64,000 nucleotides of DNA from Salvator merianae (GCA_003586115.2 QVOM02000091.1:1126180-1190179); one strand, 5' to 3'. Counted from the first letter of the stretch, positions 34,666 through 45,471 are shown. The notes: generated by a model from the sequence alone, not told the origin. A program made the numbers and translations.

Positions 34666-35301
34666 ATGGCTGGGCCCTTGGGTCGAGAACTGGGCCGCCC
34701 GTACCCGTTCCCCGTCCAAGGCCTCCACCTGAATAACCTCCCTGCCGTCTCGCACCACCATGAAAGTCCTGGGGGCTTCTTGCCTGAAGCCTTAAATGGT
34801 ACCTCTTCCCCTGCCCAGGGCTTTGGGTTCAAGCCCGAGTACGGGCCCCAAGGAGGGGGGGTGGAGACCCACCCCGGTGGTGGGGAAGCCCCTCGAGCCT
34901 GGTACCCCTTCCCCGCCGGGGTAGATGCCGCCTGGGGCCACCACCACTCAGGCGTCGTTATGGGGCCGTACGCGGTGGCCCAGTCCAGCGAGGCTTGCCC
35001 CCCAGGTCCCAAGCCGGACATTAAAGTCGAGCGCGACCTGGACGAACCGGGGGGGGCCTACTACGGGCACCCCTGGGCGGGGGGCTGCCTCGTGCCTCCC
35101 TCGGCCTCGGTCCGCCTTGTGCCCGGTGGCCACAGCCAAGAGACCGCCTCGGGCAACGAGTCCCAGGCGGCTAGCAGCCCGGCCAGCCAGCTGGAGGAAC
35201 TGGCCAGCAATGACACCAGCCCCAGGAGTGACGAGAGCCGCAGCCCCGGGGAGCAGGGGACCCCCGGCGAAGGCAGAGAGGAAGGCGTCAGTGGCGACGA
35301 G
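34666..35301 (+). CDS. POU5F1: POU5F1 exon 1, N-terminal transactivation region (residues 1-212)
   Basis: This first coding exon opens with MAGPLGREL. The MAG start resembles mammalian Oct4. The ATG sits in a good Kozak context (tgccATGG), and the nearest in-frame stop upstream is the TGA at 34531, so this is the first ATG in its open frame. The encoded 212 residues are rich in Gly, Pro, Ser and Glu and predicted to be disordered, as expected for the family's activation domain. Visible features are a WYPF motif (79-82), a SUMO-type IKVE site (119-122, K120) and a Ser/Glu-rich acidic stretch (about 157-212). The exon ends after a complete GAG codon at donor gag|gtaagg, phase 0. WYPF and IKVE recall other POU5 proteins and are lost or altered in eutherian Oct4. 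Exon 1 is CpG-rich. Confidence 0.9.
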
Positions 35302-35397
35302 GTAAGGACGGCGGTGTGTGTGCGTGCGTGCGCGCGTGTGCTGTCGGGCCCCTACCCAGGGGGATGCCTAGAGATTGTGACACCTTAAAGTCATCAG

Positions 35398-35519
35398 GGC
35401 CTTTTCTGCACTGGCCCTTATTTCGGACTGTATTGCGTCATAGGCACCTAGTCTGCCCCAGCGCGCGGATGGCATTTCCCTATTCCGCGATACAGGCAAA
35501 GCCCAGCGCAGAAAGGGCC
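35398..35519. mobile_element. Palindromic MITE, family A (internally deleted), start of POU5F1 intron 1
   Basis: 122 bp, with ends ggccttttctgcactggccc and its inverse gcccagcgcagaaagggcc. It lacks the middle third of the 180-bp copies. It sits only 96 bp after the exon 1 donor, within the CpG-rich zone. Confidence 0.8.
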
Positions 35520-35677
35520 AAGATCTGGGGTTTTGTGCGCTTGGTGGCAGCCTTGCAGAGTTGCTCCCTCCTGCATAAGATCTGCAATTCATCCCCACCC
35601 CTAGACATATGAAGAACCATGCCTGTATTTAATGGGAACAGTAGAGCAGCACCAATTCACCTGTTTATCCTGTGTTG

Positions 35678-35845
35678 TTGCTGGGTTCCGTTGAGTCATG
35701 GCTGACTGCTAGTTGACTGCGCGGGCATCTCTGGGGGCATCTTTGTGCAGTTTTCTTGGCACAGACATACAGAACTGGTTTGCCATTGCCTACTTCTGGG
35801 GATTGAACTGGCAAACAGACTGCTTTCCAGGCCGCGGCTTGCATT
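35678..35845 (-). mobile_element. tRNA-derived SINE (minus strand)
   Basis: Reverse of the SINE family: the tail (gttgttgctgggttccgttg) lies at the left, the body phrase tttgccattgcctacttctgg in the middle and a truncated head (gactgctttccaggc) at the right. Confidence 0.8.
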
Positions 35846-37687
35846 ACCTTGTAGTAAAGATGTGCTGTTCATGTAAACTTTGTCGGTTCTTTTCTGTTTC
35901 TGATTTCTCTGTGCTATTGCTTCACGGACGTGGCTTTTGGCTTTTTTTTTTGGCTTGCTTTGGAGCGCCCTGGAGTAGTATTGTTAGACGTTGTGTCTAG
36001 GAGAGCTGTGTTTAAGCTTGACCCCAAATGGAGTGCTTGCTTCTTCTTCCCTGCAAGACGTTCCCAAAAAGCCCAGTTGTGGTTTTGGAGAGGCCACACT
36101 TGAACTGCACTTGAACATACTTGATGCATTGAAACCTTGGAGGTCGTGGTTGTGGGCAGATTCACAATTGGCGTGCTTTTTTCCTACTCTTGCAGTAAAA
36201 GGAGCAAAAGTCTGGATATGGCAGTGTGGAGTAGCTTTTAAAAGTCATCCCTTTTCCGCTCCTCTATTTATCTTCCAGGAAATGGGATTACAGTGACTTA
36301 CTGCAGAAGTTAATTGAGAGGATGTGAATAACTGAAAAGGGAATATTTCTTTCTGGCACATTTCACAAGTAAATAAAACAGAAGGGGGGTCGTAAAGTCA
36401 GTGCTACTTAGCATATGGTACTTAGGTTTGTCCTGCTGATTAACCTTCTCAAACGCCACCCTTCTATAAGGCCTCCTTTCGTTTGCTTTCTCATTCTCTA
36501 AGCTGCAGCTGCCTCCCTCGCCTGTCCAGGCACTGAAAACAGAATTAGTTTGTGATGGACTTATGTTAAAAATATCTGCATGTTAGTGTTTTGGTTATAT
36601 TCAATTGCATACTTAGTATCGATGGTTTAAAGTACAAAATGCATAGCAAGGAACTCTCCTAACTTGGCCAACAAATCTGCTACAAAACAATGAGCAAGCT
36701 CTTCATTTCTCAATCTCCGAAATCTGATAGATTTATAAGTTGTTTATCTCTCACCTGCGTTTACGTCTCTCCTGTTAGTAAAGCCCAAAAGGGACACAAA
36801 GGTGTCCAAAGCGGCACATGGTGTTTAATTCATTCACCGATGCAGCAACTCAGTGTGTGCAGAAGTCAAGCTCAAAATCATTTGTTCAAGGCCATTTCTT
36901 TCTCCTAGGGATGTGCAAGGATGTGAACCTAGATAATTGAGATTCGGTATTTTGCCTCTTCTTTTTAATTTCAGTGTCATGTTGATTGGACCCTTTATGG
37001 CATTAATAACACATTGAGATATGTCTGTATTTCTGACATGCTTTTAGGGCTTCTAGATCTGATTGGCAATGTTTCTAGGCAAGTTTGAGCCAAGGACACT
37101 TTTCTTCCAGACAAACTCTGTGTATTCCTACTTCCAATTGTTACTAATTGAAGAGCCCTGCTGGATCAAGTCTATCTGATGATCTTTTTGTACAGCATTT
37201 AGTACAAAAATATCCCCATATATATATCCCCATTTGATTGCACAAATCTTGCTGCTTTGGTGGTCATTATTCTACACTATTTGGTATCCTGTATTTTCTT
37301 ATCAAAAAAAAAAGCATAGTTATTGGGCAAATGTATAATTATGCTATTGCTTTTGTTTTGGCAGTTTTTTCCCTTTATTGGAAGTGAATTATGAAATTAT
37401 ACTTTAATATGCCAGGAATACATAACCAGCTTATAGACCAAATGAGTGAGAAACTCACAAATACATAGAACAACCTAGTTAAGAGTATTTTACAATAACA
37501 TTCTTCTTGATATATTCAGCTGTAAGTTCTTCCTGTATATGAATATTCCATCAGATTCAAATCTCCCTCTGGGAGGCAGTCAGAGCAAGTAGTTATTACA
37601 ATATTCTGGACAACGTGAGTTTATTAGAGCAGTGGTTGCCAAAGTTTTCCTCTAAACAGACCTACAAGGCATGTGAGCCATTTTTTA
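35846..37687 (+). other. Intron 1 stretch with no recognised repeat
   Basis: I identify no repeat in most of this interval. Because it is close to exon 1 it is a reasonable place for regulatory elements, but I see no specific, convincing octamer-SOX composite site. Confidence 0.4.
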
Positions 37688-37975
37688 TTAACGTAACATG
37701 TATTTTCTTGGGCTCAGAGATCACTGCAGACAGTGACTATAGCCATGAAATTAAAAGACACTTGCTCCTTGGGAGGAAAGCTATGGCAAACCTGGACAGC
37801 ATATTAAAAAGCAGAGATATCACCTTGCTTACAAAAGTCCATATAGTCAAAGCTATGGTATTCCCAGTTGTAATGTATGGCTGTGAGCGTTGGACCATAA
37901 GGAAGAACGGGTGCTGAAGAACTGAGGCTTTCTAATTGTGGTGCTGGAGAAGATTTTTGAGAGTCCAATCTCTAG
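37688..37975 (+). pseudogene. BovB (RTE) LINE reverse-transcriptase fragment
   Basis: The plus-strand translation contains a recognisable BovB ORF2 stretch: FLGSEITADSDYSHEIKR, then SILKSRDITLLTKV and VMYGCERWTIRK. It stops at a TGA near 37916, but homologous codons continue in the region after it. This is the C-terminal part of the RTE-type polymerase. It is truncated at both ends and decayed, hence inactive. BovB in a genome with a spliced POU5 gene fits a squamate. Confidence 0.85.
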
Positions 37976-38177
37976 GGGCAGTGGTGTTGCTTGCATGTTT
38001 GGCAAATGTGGGATGATCTTTTTCCCTCCCCAGAAAGAAGCTTTGGGCAGGGGGAAGATTAATTTGCTTGGTATAAGTTGTATCACTATTGTTTGCCCTG
38101 TTCTAGAAGCTGGACTCTGCAACTGTTGTGTTGAAAGAACAGGACGATGTTATGTTACCTTTTTTCTGAAAATCAGA

Positions 38178-38480
38178 AGGCGCTTACTCAATTTCCTGCC
38201 TCCCCAACCTGGAGGCAGTATCTAGACATTCTAGTAGCCATTGATACACATGACCTCCATGAATTTGTCTATATGAACATGATAGGAGCTGTGCTGAATC
38301 GGGCCACAGCTCATCTAATCCAGCATCCTATCTCACATAGTGGCTCACCAACTGCTTCTGGGCTTCTCAAGCAGAAGACGAAGGCAAAACCTTCATCTGC
38401 TCTCCATTCCCTGCAAATGGCCTTTAGATGCCTCCTGCCTGCCTCTCCAACCTGGAGGCAACATCAAGGCATCCATTCAC
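38178..38480 (-). mobile_element. CR1 LINE fragments, two adjacent (minus strand)
   Basis: Two stretches of CR1 in reverse: about 38190-38270 (interior part) and 38277-38480, which begins with the 3' terminal end (aacatgataggagctgtgct). They are not continuous with each other in a normal CR1, so this is either two insertions or one rearranged copy. Confidence 0.75.
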
Positions 38481-38904
38481 ACACCTTTAGAGTTATCACA
38501 CTGGCAGCCAGTGACTTGTCAACTGGTCCAGGTCTGCCGAATACCTATCTGAATAACACTGATGTGGCGTATCCTTGTGGATTACCAGCGATGCCTAAAT
38601 TGGCAGGCAGACAGGCAGGCAAAGAACTTGTTCTAACTGGACCAGGGGCCACAAAAGAACAATATACAAACGAAGTATGTGCTTTGTACAGCATAGCAAT
38701 TATAAATGCAGACCTTAGTATTGGTTGTGGCATGCAAGGGCCTGTTTTAAGAACTCGCCATAATTGGTATCGATGTGCTTCTGGAAGTTTGTGGTGCCAG
38801 TGAGGAAGTAAGCACTCCTGAACACATTCAGAGTAGCTTGTTCAAATAAAATGTTTGCCATCTTTGCTCTTTTCTGTCTTCCACTGAGTAGGAAAGTGTT
38901 TTCT

Positions 38905-38932
<28 letters not shown>
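38905..38932. repeat. (GT)n microsatellite
   Basis: About 14 perfect GT units in intron 1. Confidence 0.95.
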
Positions 38933-38935
<3 letters not shown>

Positions 38936-38963
38936 CTGAGATATTTAATAGTTGTATTTACTA

Positions 38964-39365
38964 GTTGTTAGGTACCAGTGGGGTAGGTCCAGCTCCTGGT
39001 TGACTGCCTAGACACCCCTATGCAATTTTCTTGGCAAAGATTCAGAAGTGATTTGCCATTGCCCACTCCCAGGGAGACACTGGGGATCAAACTCATGATG
39101 CTCTATTTTCTCATGGTCTGTGCTGAAGGCCACAGGAACCATGGATACTGTAGCCAGTCCTTGAATAGGCAGGGTAAGTAGGAGGAGTTTTGAAGTACAT
39201 ATAAGGGAAGCCCTGCCCCCCTGCTCCCAATTCTTCTCTGCCTTCGTTGAAGCAACAGGGAGTTGTATAGGAGGTTAAAATTTTCTTGTTTTTTCTCCGG
39301 TTTTTTCCCCCCCACACCTGTTTTCCGGGTAGTTTGCTTTACTGCTGAGCTGCAACCACTACTGT
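38964..39365 (-). mobile_element. tRNA-derived SINE (minus strand) interrupted by about 220 bp
   Basis: The tail and body (tgttaggtaccagtggggta, gatttgccattgcccactcc) lie at 38964-39100, and the head (gtagtttgctttactgctga) lies at 39328-39365. The intervening 39100-39320 is not part of the SINE and has no identified family. A single element was split by an insertion or the two parts have been brought together. Confidence 0.6.
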
Positions 39366-39724
39366 ATATTGATTTATACCACGTGAATGGCATTGCTTAG
39401 CAATTCTCAGGTAGTGGCTGCTACGGCCAATGGCACTTCTCAGCATACTCAAAAGAGCCAATTCTTTTTGTTGCCTTCTGTTCAACATGATTATAACAAT
39501 TTGCAACTATGATATTGCTCTTCCATAGTTGTTTTTATTTGAACATTAGAACACTCAGCGGTATAGGGTTATTCCTCTAAATTGGGTATTGGCACCCAAG
39601 CTTCAGCCAATGCATAAAACAAGCATTTTCATACCTTTCTGCATCCTAAAAGAGACTATAACTATTCCCCTAAACATTCTTACTGCTTTGGTTTATTTTG
39701 GCTCAATAGCCCGTAATTAAGTCT

Positions 39725-40082
39725 GCTTTGTATGACTTAACAATGCTACTAGTTATACCATCCTTTGACAACTGTGAAGGGATGGTTGCTAGGAATAGGG
39801 CTTTCTCGGTGATGGCCCCCCCTTCTATGGAACAACTACCCGGAGAGATTTGCCAGCTGTCCTCTGCTGATATTTTTAGTTGCTTTGTGATATTACCCTT
39901 GATCATCCAGACCTGGAAATCAGGTTGCTTAGTATGTTACTATTGTTTTATTGTTTCCATTCTTAACAGTTTTAGTATTTTTTGTTTTATTGTTTTCTTT
40001 TTTATAGTTTTTATAGTTCTGTTTTGTACACCACCCTGAAACTCTGGCGAAGGACAACACAGAAATTAAATAATAAATAAAC
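39725..40082 (+). mobile_element. L2-like LINE 3' end
   Basis: In the first part the translation gives RAFSVMAPPSMEQLPGEI (a decayed L2 ORF2 C-terminus). It continues through the 3'UTR to ccaccctgaaactctggcga ... aaattaaataataaataaac, the usual ending. Confidence 0.75.
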
Positions 40083-40125
40083 AAGCAAAAATAATAGCTC
40101 TGTTTTCCTTGCTTTCTAAGGATTT

Positions 40126-40192
40126 TTGTTGTTGTTGGGTACTACTGAGTCATGGCCAACTCCTAGTTGACTGCATGGGCACCTCTATGCAA
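40126..40192 (-). mobile_element. SINE 3' tail fragment (minus strand)
   Basis: Reverse of the SINE tail (gttgttgggtactactgag ... gggcacctctatgcaa). It is cut at the point where the body would begin. Confidence 0.6.
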
Positions 40193-40258
40193 GTAAAACG
40201 GGCAGGCAGAAGTTACATTACTTGCAACCTGGGGGAAGTACCAGGATGGATAATTAAA

Positions 40259-40395
40259 GGGCCTGTTAGCACTTGGTTGCTAGTGAGCATTTTGTGGAGG
40301 CCCAAGTGATTGGGAGCTTCTACAGATGCTCCCAATCACTATCAGCTGTGGACAACAACCTTATTGTCCACAGCTGTACCAGGGAAGAATGCTTA
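40259..40395. mobile_element. Family E DNA-transposon, left part
   Basis: Starts gggcctgttagcacttgg and contains the hairpin gattgggagcttctacagat / gctcccaatc, which the copy at 45472 also has in part. The right end is not identified. Confidence 0.55.
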
Positions 40396-40639
40396 GTTTG
40401 TAAGCATAACAGCTGGAGCAGATTCTGTTCTTGAGGAATCCATGCTGGGTCCTTGCTACTCTAATGTATCTGTAAAGTTTGATTGTTTGCAGGTTAGAAG
40501 TCTGTAGAAATACTGGCGTTACTCTTTCTTTCTTTACATTTCTATGCCCAAAGGTCTCAGTGTGCATCACAATAAAATCACTATACATACAGGTAAAGAT
40601 CCCTAGTCTACTGTCTCTTCTCCACCCTAGTTAGGCAAG

Positions 40640-41205
40640 ATTGGGTCACCGCATCTCAGAAAGGATATTGTGGAACAGGAAAAAGTGTAGAGAAAGGCAA
40701 CCAGAATTATCAGGGGGCTGGGAACACCTTTCTTATGAAATCAGGCTGCAACATCTTGGCCTCTTCAGCCTTGAAAGGCAGCATTTAAGAGGGGACCTGA
40801 CTGAAGTGTGTAATATCATGCATGGGGTGGAAAAGGTGGATAGAGAAAAATTATTTTCTGTGTTGCACAAGACTAGAACCAGGAGGAGCTCTATGAAGTT
40901 GTTAGGCAGGAGAGTTAGAACTGACAAGGGGAAGTTTTTTTTTTTTCTACTGGTCTGGAATTTACTACCAGAAGAAGTGGTGACAACAATCAGTCTGGAT
41001 AGCTTTAAGAAGGTGGTGGACAAATTCATGGGGGAAAGGTGTATCAATGTCAAGGTACTGCCTCCAGAGACAGGCAGGATGCCTCTAAAGGCCATTTGCA
41101 GGGAATTGAGAGCAGGTGAAGTTTTTGCCTTTGTCTTCTGCTTGAGAAGTCCAGAAGTAATTGGTGGGTCACTGTGTGAGACAGGAGGCTGGACTAGATG
41201 GCTGT
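40640..41205 (+). pseudogene. CR1 LINE, ORF2 3' end
   Basis: The first 300 bp encode a continuous ORF2 C-terminal stretch (LWNLLPEEVV... and similar), followed by the CR1 3' region (aggccatttgcagggaattg, gagacaggaggctggactag). It ends short of the usual terminal 40 bases, where an inverted CR1 segment begins. Confidence 0.8.
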
Positions 41206-41370
41206 TGGTTCTAACTCTCCTGCCCATCAGCTTCATAGCTGGTTTTAGTGTTGTGCAATTGAGAAAATAATTTTTCTCTATCCACCTTTTCCACACTATG
41301 CATGATTTTTATATACTTCAGTCAGGTCCCCTCTAAAACACTGTCTTTCAAGGCTGAAAAGGCCTTGAAA
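41206..41370 (-). mobile_element. CR1 LINE fragment, inverted (minus strand)
   Basis: The reverse complement of ORF2 sequence that is also present, in plus orientation, at about 40755-40925. Together the two can form a stem of about 165 bp with a loop of about 280 bp. Confidence 0.8.
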
Positions 41371-42194
41371 TGATCACAGTAATCAAAGAAGTAACAGAGG
41401 GGCCTTTCACCTAATCTGCAGGGTCACAAATCTGGGAGGGCTAGGTAACCTCACGGAACATGGAAATCGGCAGCTGATCCTAAATAATGTCAGAAGGTGC
41501 CTGGAGGAGGTTCAAATGCCCACTTGCCTATGAAGTTCTCTGAGGTCCTTGGCCAGTCAGTGCTACTAAAATTGTGTTCAGACAGAGGGTGAAAAATCTG
41601 GCAGGCGTCCACTTCCATGAAACAGCGGTCAAATGAAGGCAGATGCCTGTGGCCATTTTCCATTCTGGAAATGAAGAAAATCTTGGAGAATGTGACTGTC
41701 AGGGAAATCACTTCTCCAAGTGCTTCTGCAGTGCTTCTCTCACTGTGCTGGTTCAGCCACCCATGAGGGATGGTCCATGCCACAACAGTGATGGAGTGGC
41801 AGCCATATTTGCAGCTGTAGAATATGCCATGAGGCTGCAAATGTCTGTGGTGTTGCAGCTCCAGTAACCGCCTGGTATGACAGGCTGAGGAGGGGAGGTC
41901 TGCCATTTTTCTACCAGGTTACTGGCATTTCTACCTGCCTGTCTGAACATGGCTTTAGCTTCACATTCATAACAGGATTGTTGTGAGACTGAATTGGGGA
42001 AGAGGAGAATGTTGTCTTCTAGCTTGATCTCCTGCAGGGAAAAAGACCAAATCATAAAGTTAATAAATGCTAATAGGAAGTTCAACCCTTAATATAGACC
42101 TTTAATCCTGAGTATTGGGTACAGTCCTATGTGGCTTGGTAGTTAATGATAAACTTGGCTTATGTTACAATGTCATGTAGCACCATAAAACACT
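41371..42194 (+). other. Intron 1 stretch, nothing recognised
   Basis: No repeat family identified. The 138-codon minus-strand frame (41490-41906) and the overlapping plus-strand frame have no domain. Confidence 0.35.
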
Positions 42195-42313
42195 AAGGTT
42201 GCATCCAAACGTCACTTACTGATTCCACTATATTTGGATATTCTGAAATATCCATGCTTTACTCTGAATATCCAAATATAGTGGAATAAGTAAATGGTGT
42301 CTGGATGCAGCTT
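42195..42313. mobile_element. Palindromic MITE, family B
   Basis: 119 bp. It has ends aaggttgcatcc / ggatgcagctt, inner arms attccactatatttggatat and its inverse, and a short spacer. It sits directly next to a family A element, two bases away. A second copy is at 49769. Confidence 0.85.
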
Positions 42314-42315
42314 AA

Positions 42316-42479
42316 GGCCTTTGTTTACTGGGCCTTATTCTAGATTATATCTCCTGCTATCTGCATGCTAGTGCAGACTACGGCAGGCCCCGGGTAGTGT
42401 GTACTTCTGTACCAGCATGTGGATAGCAGGCCACTATTCCAGTATATAATTTGAAATATGGCCCAGTGCACAAAGGGCC
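42316..42479. mobile_element. Palindromic MITE, family A
   Basis: Starts ggcctttgtttactgggcc and ends with the inverse of it (ggcccagtgcacaaagggcc). It is slightly shorter than the 180-bp copies. Placed back to back with the family B MITE. Confidence 0.85.
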
Positions 42480-43849
42480 TAATTTTAGGCTGTATTAAAC
42501 GGCATCCAAGCTACGCTTTGTTCTGTCCTAATTGGACTCCATATTGAGTCCAGTGTTGAATGTTCTGATTTACAGTGGATTTGGGCAAACAGATTCAGTG
42601 AAGACATGACAAGTAAGTCCTTTACGGAAAGAACTGAAGTAAATGACTGTGTGTTTAGGAAGAGAAGGGAAAAAGGGTATTTGTTTGTTTATTTGAGCAT
42701 TCATATCCTGCTTAATTGGGTTAGGGGGATGTTTGCTCTAGTTATCCAGTGAAGCCTTGCTCCTGAGGGAATAACTAAATTGTAATGGGTTTCTGTTTCA
42801 GAAGGGAAAGCAGTGAACATTGGGTGAATCATTTTAGTGGCAAGAAAAATTTGGTAATGAAACCAGCATAGAGACTAGCAGAGAGTCTGTTGAGAAATGT
42901 CTGCCCCTCACATATAAGGTTGAAGTAAATTACATAACCTGATGCCCTGTTGTCCATTTGTATGATTCTGCAATCACATATTGATTATTAAACATCTGAA
43001 AGGATCCGTGAGTACAAGATTGCCAGAAAAAGCTTTTAGGAATTTGGATTGTGGCCATTTTAAGCATATCTTGGGAATTCAGGGTCTGCTGGTAGTGATT
43101 GCCAAAGTCCTAAAGCTTTTGAGGGAGAAAAGAGTCTGGAGGGGTCATTTCTCATAGTTCCTTCCTTCCTGTCTGTCAGCCTCTCCTTCCATGGATTTAT
43201 TTTATCAATCCAAACAGATCTTTATTACTAGTGGCGCTTGGATAAGAAATAGGAATAAGACTAAGAAAACACAAAGTTGGTGTAACCCTACAGGAGGTTA
43301 AATTCCATATCTCTGTATTTAAAGTATGCGAGGGACCTGTTTGCTGGATGTCTCCTTCTCTTGGCCTGTCCCAACTGCAGCAGCATTGACTTGGCTAATG
43401 CTGTGCCCTCCAGGTGTTCTGGTACAGTAATCCCATCAATTCGGGCCAGCCTAGCATCTGAGCAAGCGAGCATTCCAGAGGAAACACATTAAAGAAATCA
43501 AATTTGCACCCCAGAGGCCTAGCTAGAATAGCCTTTTTAAATGCAAAGCGAGGCGGGATGGCTACCTCAACACAAAAAGAGGCCAGAGAATGAAACTGAA
43601 ACCAGTTAGGATTGGTTGGCAAAGTGACGCAATCAGGGGAAAAAAAGGGTTTCGAAATGAGTTGTTGGGACCTTTTTCCTGGCATATTAATAGTAGCCTC
43701 GGGGTTCTATCCCTTTTTAGAGAGAAATCTCCCCCCTGCCTCTTCCTACTAGTTATCCTTGCCTGCCTCTCCACCTCCATTTTGAAATGGGAGGCAGAAG
43801 AACGAATGTGATGAATATAGCATTGTGCCCTATGGTGTTTCTTGTAGTT
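42480..43849 (+). other. Intron 1 stretch, mostly unassigned
   Basis: Contains a short L2-like tail at about 42680-42720. The rest is not assigned to a family. Several minus-strand frames near 43300-43780 have no domain. Confidence 0.35.
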
Positions 43850-44178
43850 TGGACTGTCTGTAGCTCAGTGGTAGAGCAAACTGCCTAGAAAACAGATGGT
43901 TGCCAGTTTGATCCCGAGCCCACAAATAGGCAATGGCAAATTACTGCTGTATCTTTGCCAAGAAAACTGCATGGAAGTGCCCAATTTTGGGGTGGTTGTA
44001 GCTCATGGTACAGCAAACTGCCTGGAAAGCAGAGGGTTGCAGGTTCAATCCACAGCCTCCCCCCCCCGGAGGTAAGTGATAGCAAACTACTTCTGTATCT
44101 CTGCCAAGAAAACTGCATAGAGGAGATGCCCATGCGGTTAGCCAGGAGTCGGTCACAACTTGGTGGTACTAAACAAAC
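43850..44178 (+). mobile_element. Tandem tRNA-derived SINE, two units
   Basis: Heads at 43859 (tgtagctcagtggtagagc) and 43997 (tgtagctcatggtacagc) are 138 bp apart. Both have gccaagaaaactgcat at the end of the body. Only the second carries the terminal tail (agccaggagtcggtcacaac). Confidence 0.9.
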
Positions 44179-44934
44179 TGCTAAGTTGGGATTGATCTCT
44201 GGACCATGTTCCCAAATCCTGTGATAATCTACTTTCTCATTGTCACCTCAAGGAACAGTCCAGTTTTATTTGCTCCACAGCTGATCAGTTGTTTAATTCT
44301 GAAGTCCATTATATTCTTAGAACATATGAGCTCTTCTCAGTTTTGGATGCATGTGTAGAATCTGGAAGTAGAGGTGTTTTGGTAGGAGGGAATGCATGTT
44401 GTATGTGCTCAGGAATATTATTTTGTCAGAACTGGGGGATTAATGTTTACAGCGTGCGCAATAGCAGTGGCTAGCGGACACCCTCACACAAACACACAGG
44501 CAGTAATTGGGACAAGAGAGAAAAATCACACAGACACATAACACACACAAGAAAGAGAACTAAATAAAACCCATCTACCTGGGTATAATAAAAAAGAGAC
44601 TTGGGCCAAATAGGATAATCCTTATCCTTGTTTCGCATAAAGTGGTGGCAGTGATAGCACAGCACACCGGATAGTATCTTACCCTGGTTTTCCTTGGAGG
44701 CTAGATGGTGATAAAGTCCCTTCTCTAGTGGGAATTTGTGGCAGGGCGGTATAACAGGCAGTGTAACTGCATAAACCAGCACAGCAAGCAGGTATTTGGT
44801 CTCTCACTCTGGTCTGCCTGGGTAGATGATGTGACGGTCGCTTCTTTGCAGTGCAGACATATCTCTTCCCCCAGACATTCCTTGTGTGAATGGTGATTTT
44901 TTTCCCTAACCCATCTGTTCATAAAATTAATCAA
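44179..44934 (+). other. Intron 1 stretch, nothing recognised
   Basis: No repeat family or exon identified. A (CA)-rich patch lies around 44485-44560. Confidence 0.35.
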
Positions 44935-45300
44935 AAATATATCAGTGTAATTGTTTTTATCCTTAATGTTTATGTAAACAACTTGGAGACTTTTTAATGT
45001 GAAGTGGTATATAAATGTTTTAAATACATAACAGTGGCGGAGCTTGAGAAATAACTTATTTTCAACAGATGTAAGGAAAGAGGAGGGAATATGTCAGTAC
45101 AATTTCCATAGCCCCAAAAGACAGCTTTCATTTAGGGACAGAAAACCATCTCCCGGGGGAAGATAAAAATAAAGGAGGGGTCTGTGCCTCGCGCTAGAGG
45201 AAATGTGATGCAGATCTTAACATTCCACAACAAGGGAGCCACCACTGAGAAGGCCTTCTCCTTAATCACTAGCTGCCTTTTCTGAGATGGCTGGAAACAT
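44935..45300 (+). mobile_element. L2-like LINE or SINE tail with nearby L2 remnant
   Basis: 44985-45030 has the tail form ttttaatgtgaagtggtata followed by taaatgttttaaatac. At 45225-45290 the phrase gggagccaccactgagaag is the L2 ORF2 C-terminal position in reverse. Both are decayed. Confidence 0.45.
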
Positions 45301-45471
45301 CTGTAGAGTACCTGCTAATGCTTAGATCTTGCTTGATTGAGCAGATACTGCTCCTCTGAACAGCCCATTTCTAACATCTGTGCTGAATACTCTTTTGAAA
45401 ATTAAGATCCCCTCCATCTGCTGCTTTGGGACCCACATATGGGTCTGGATGGTTCTATCAGTTTGTCCTGG

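Larger units (their letters stand above)
33620..35520. promoter_or_regulatory. CpG-rich promoter region covering POU5F1 exon 1
   Basis: GC content and CpG frequency rise clearly here relative to the AT-rich flanks, with many CpG dinucleotides between about 34540 and 35340 and short GC-rich motifs around 33700-33860. The block contains the presumed promoter, the 5'UTR and all of exon 1. It ends where a palindromic transposon (35398-35519) begins. The exact limits were judged by eye. Confidence 0.55.

Noticed and set aside
34515..35021. 168-codon minus-strand frame across the promoter and exon 1
   Set aside because: It is an antisense shadow of exon 1 in GC-rich DNA, with no domain and no splice logic.
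35302..35388. Extension of exon 1 past 35301
   Set aside because: The open frame reads on, but gag|gtaagg is a strong donor and exon 2 continues the POU5 alignment directly.
38147..38803. 218-codon plus-strand frame
   Set aside because: It runs antisense through CR1 fragments and reflects repeat sequence.
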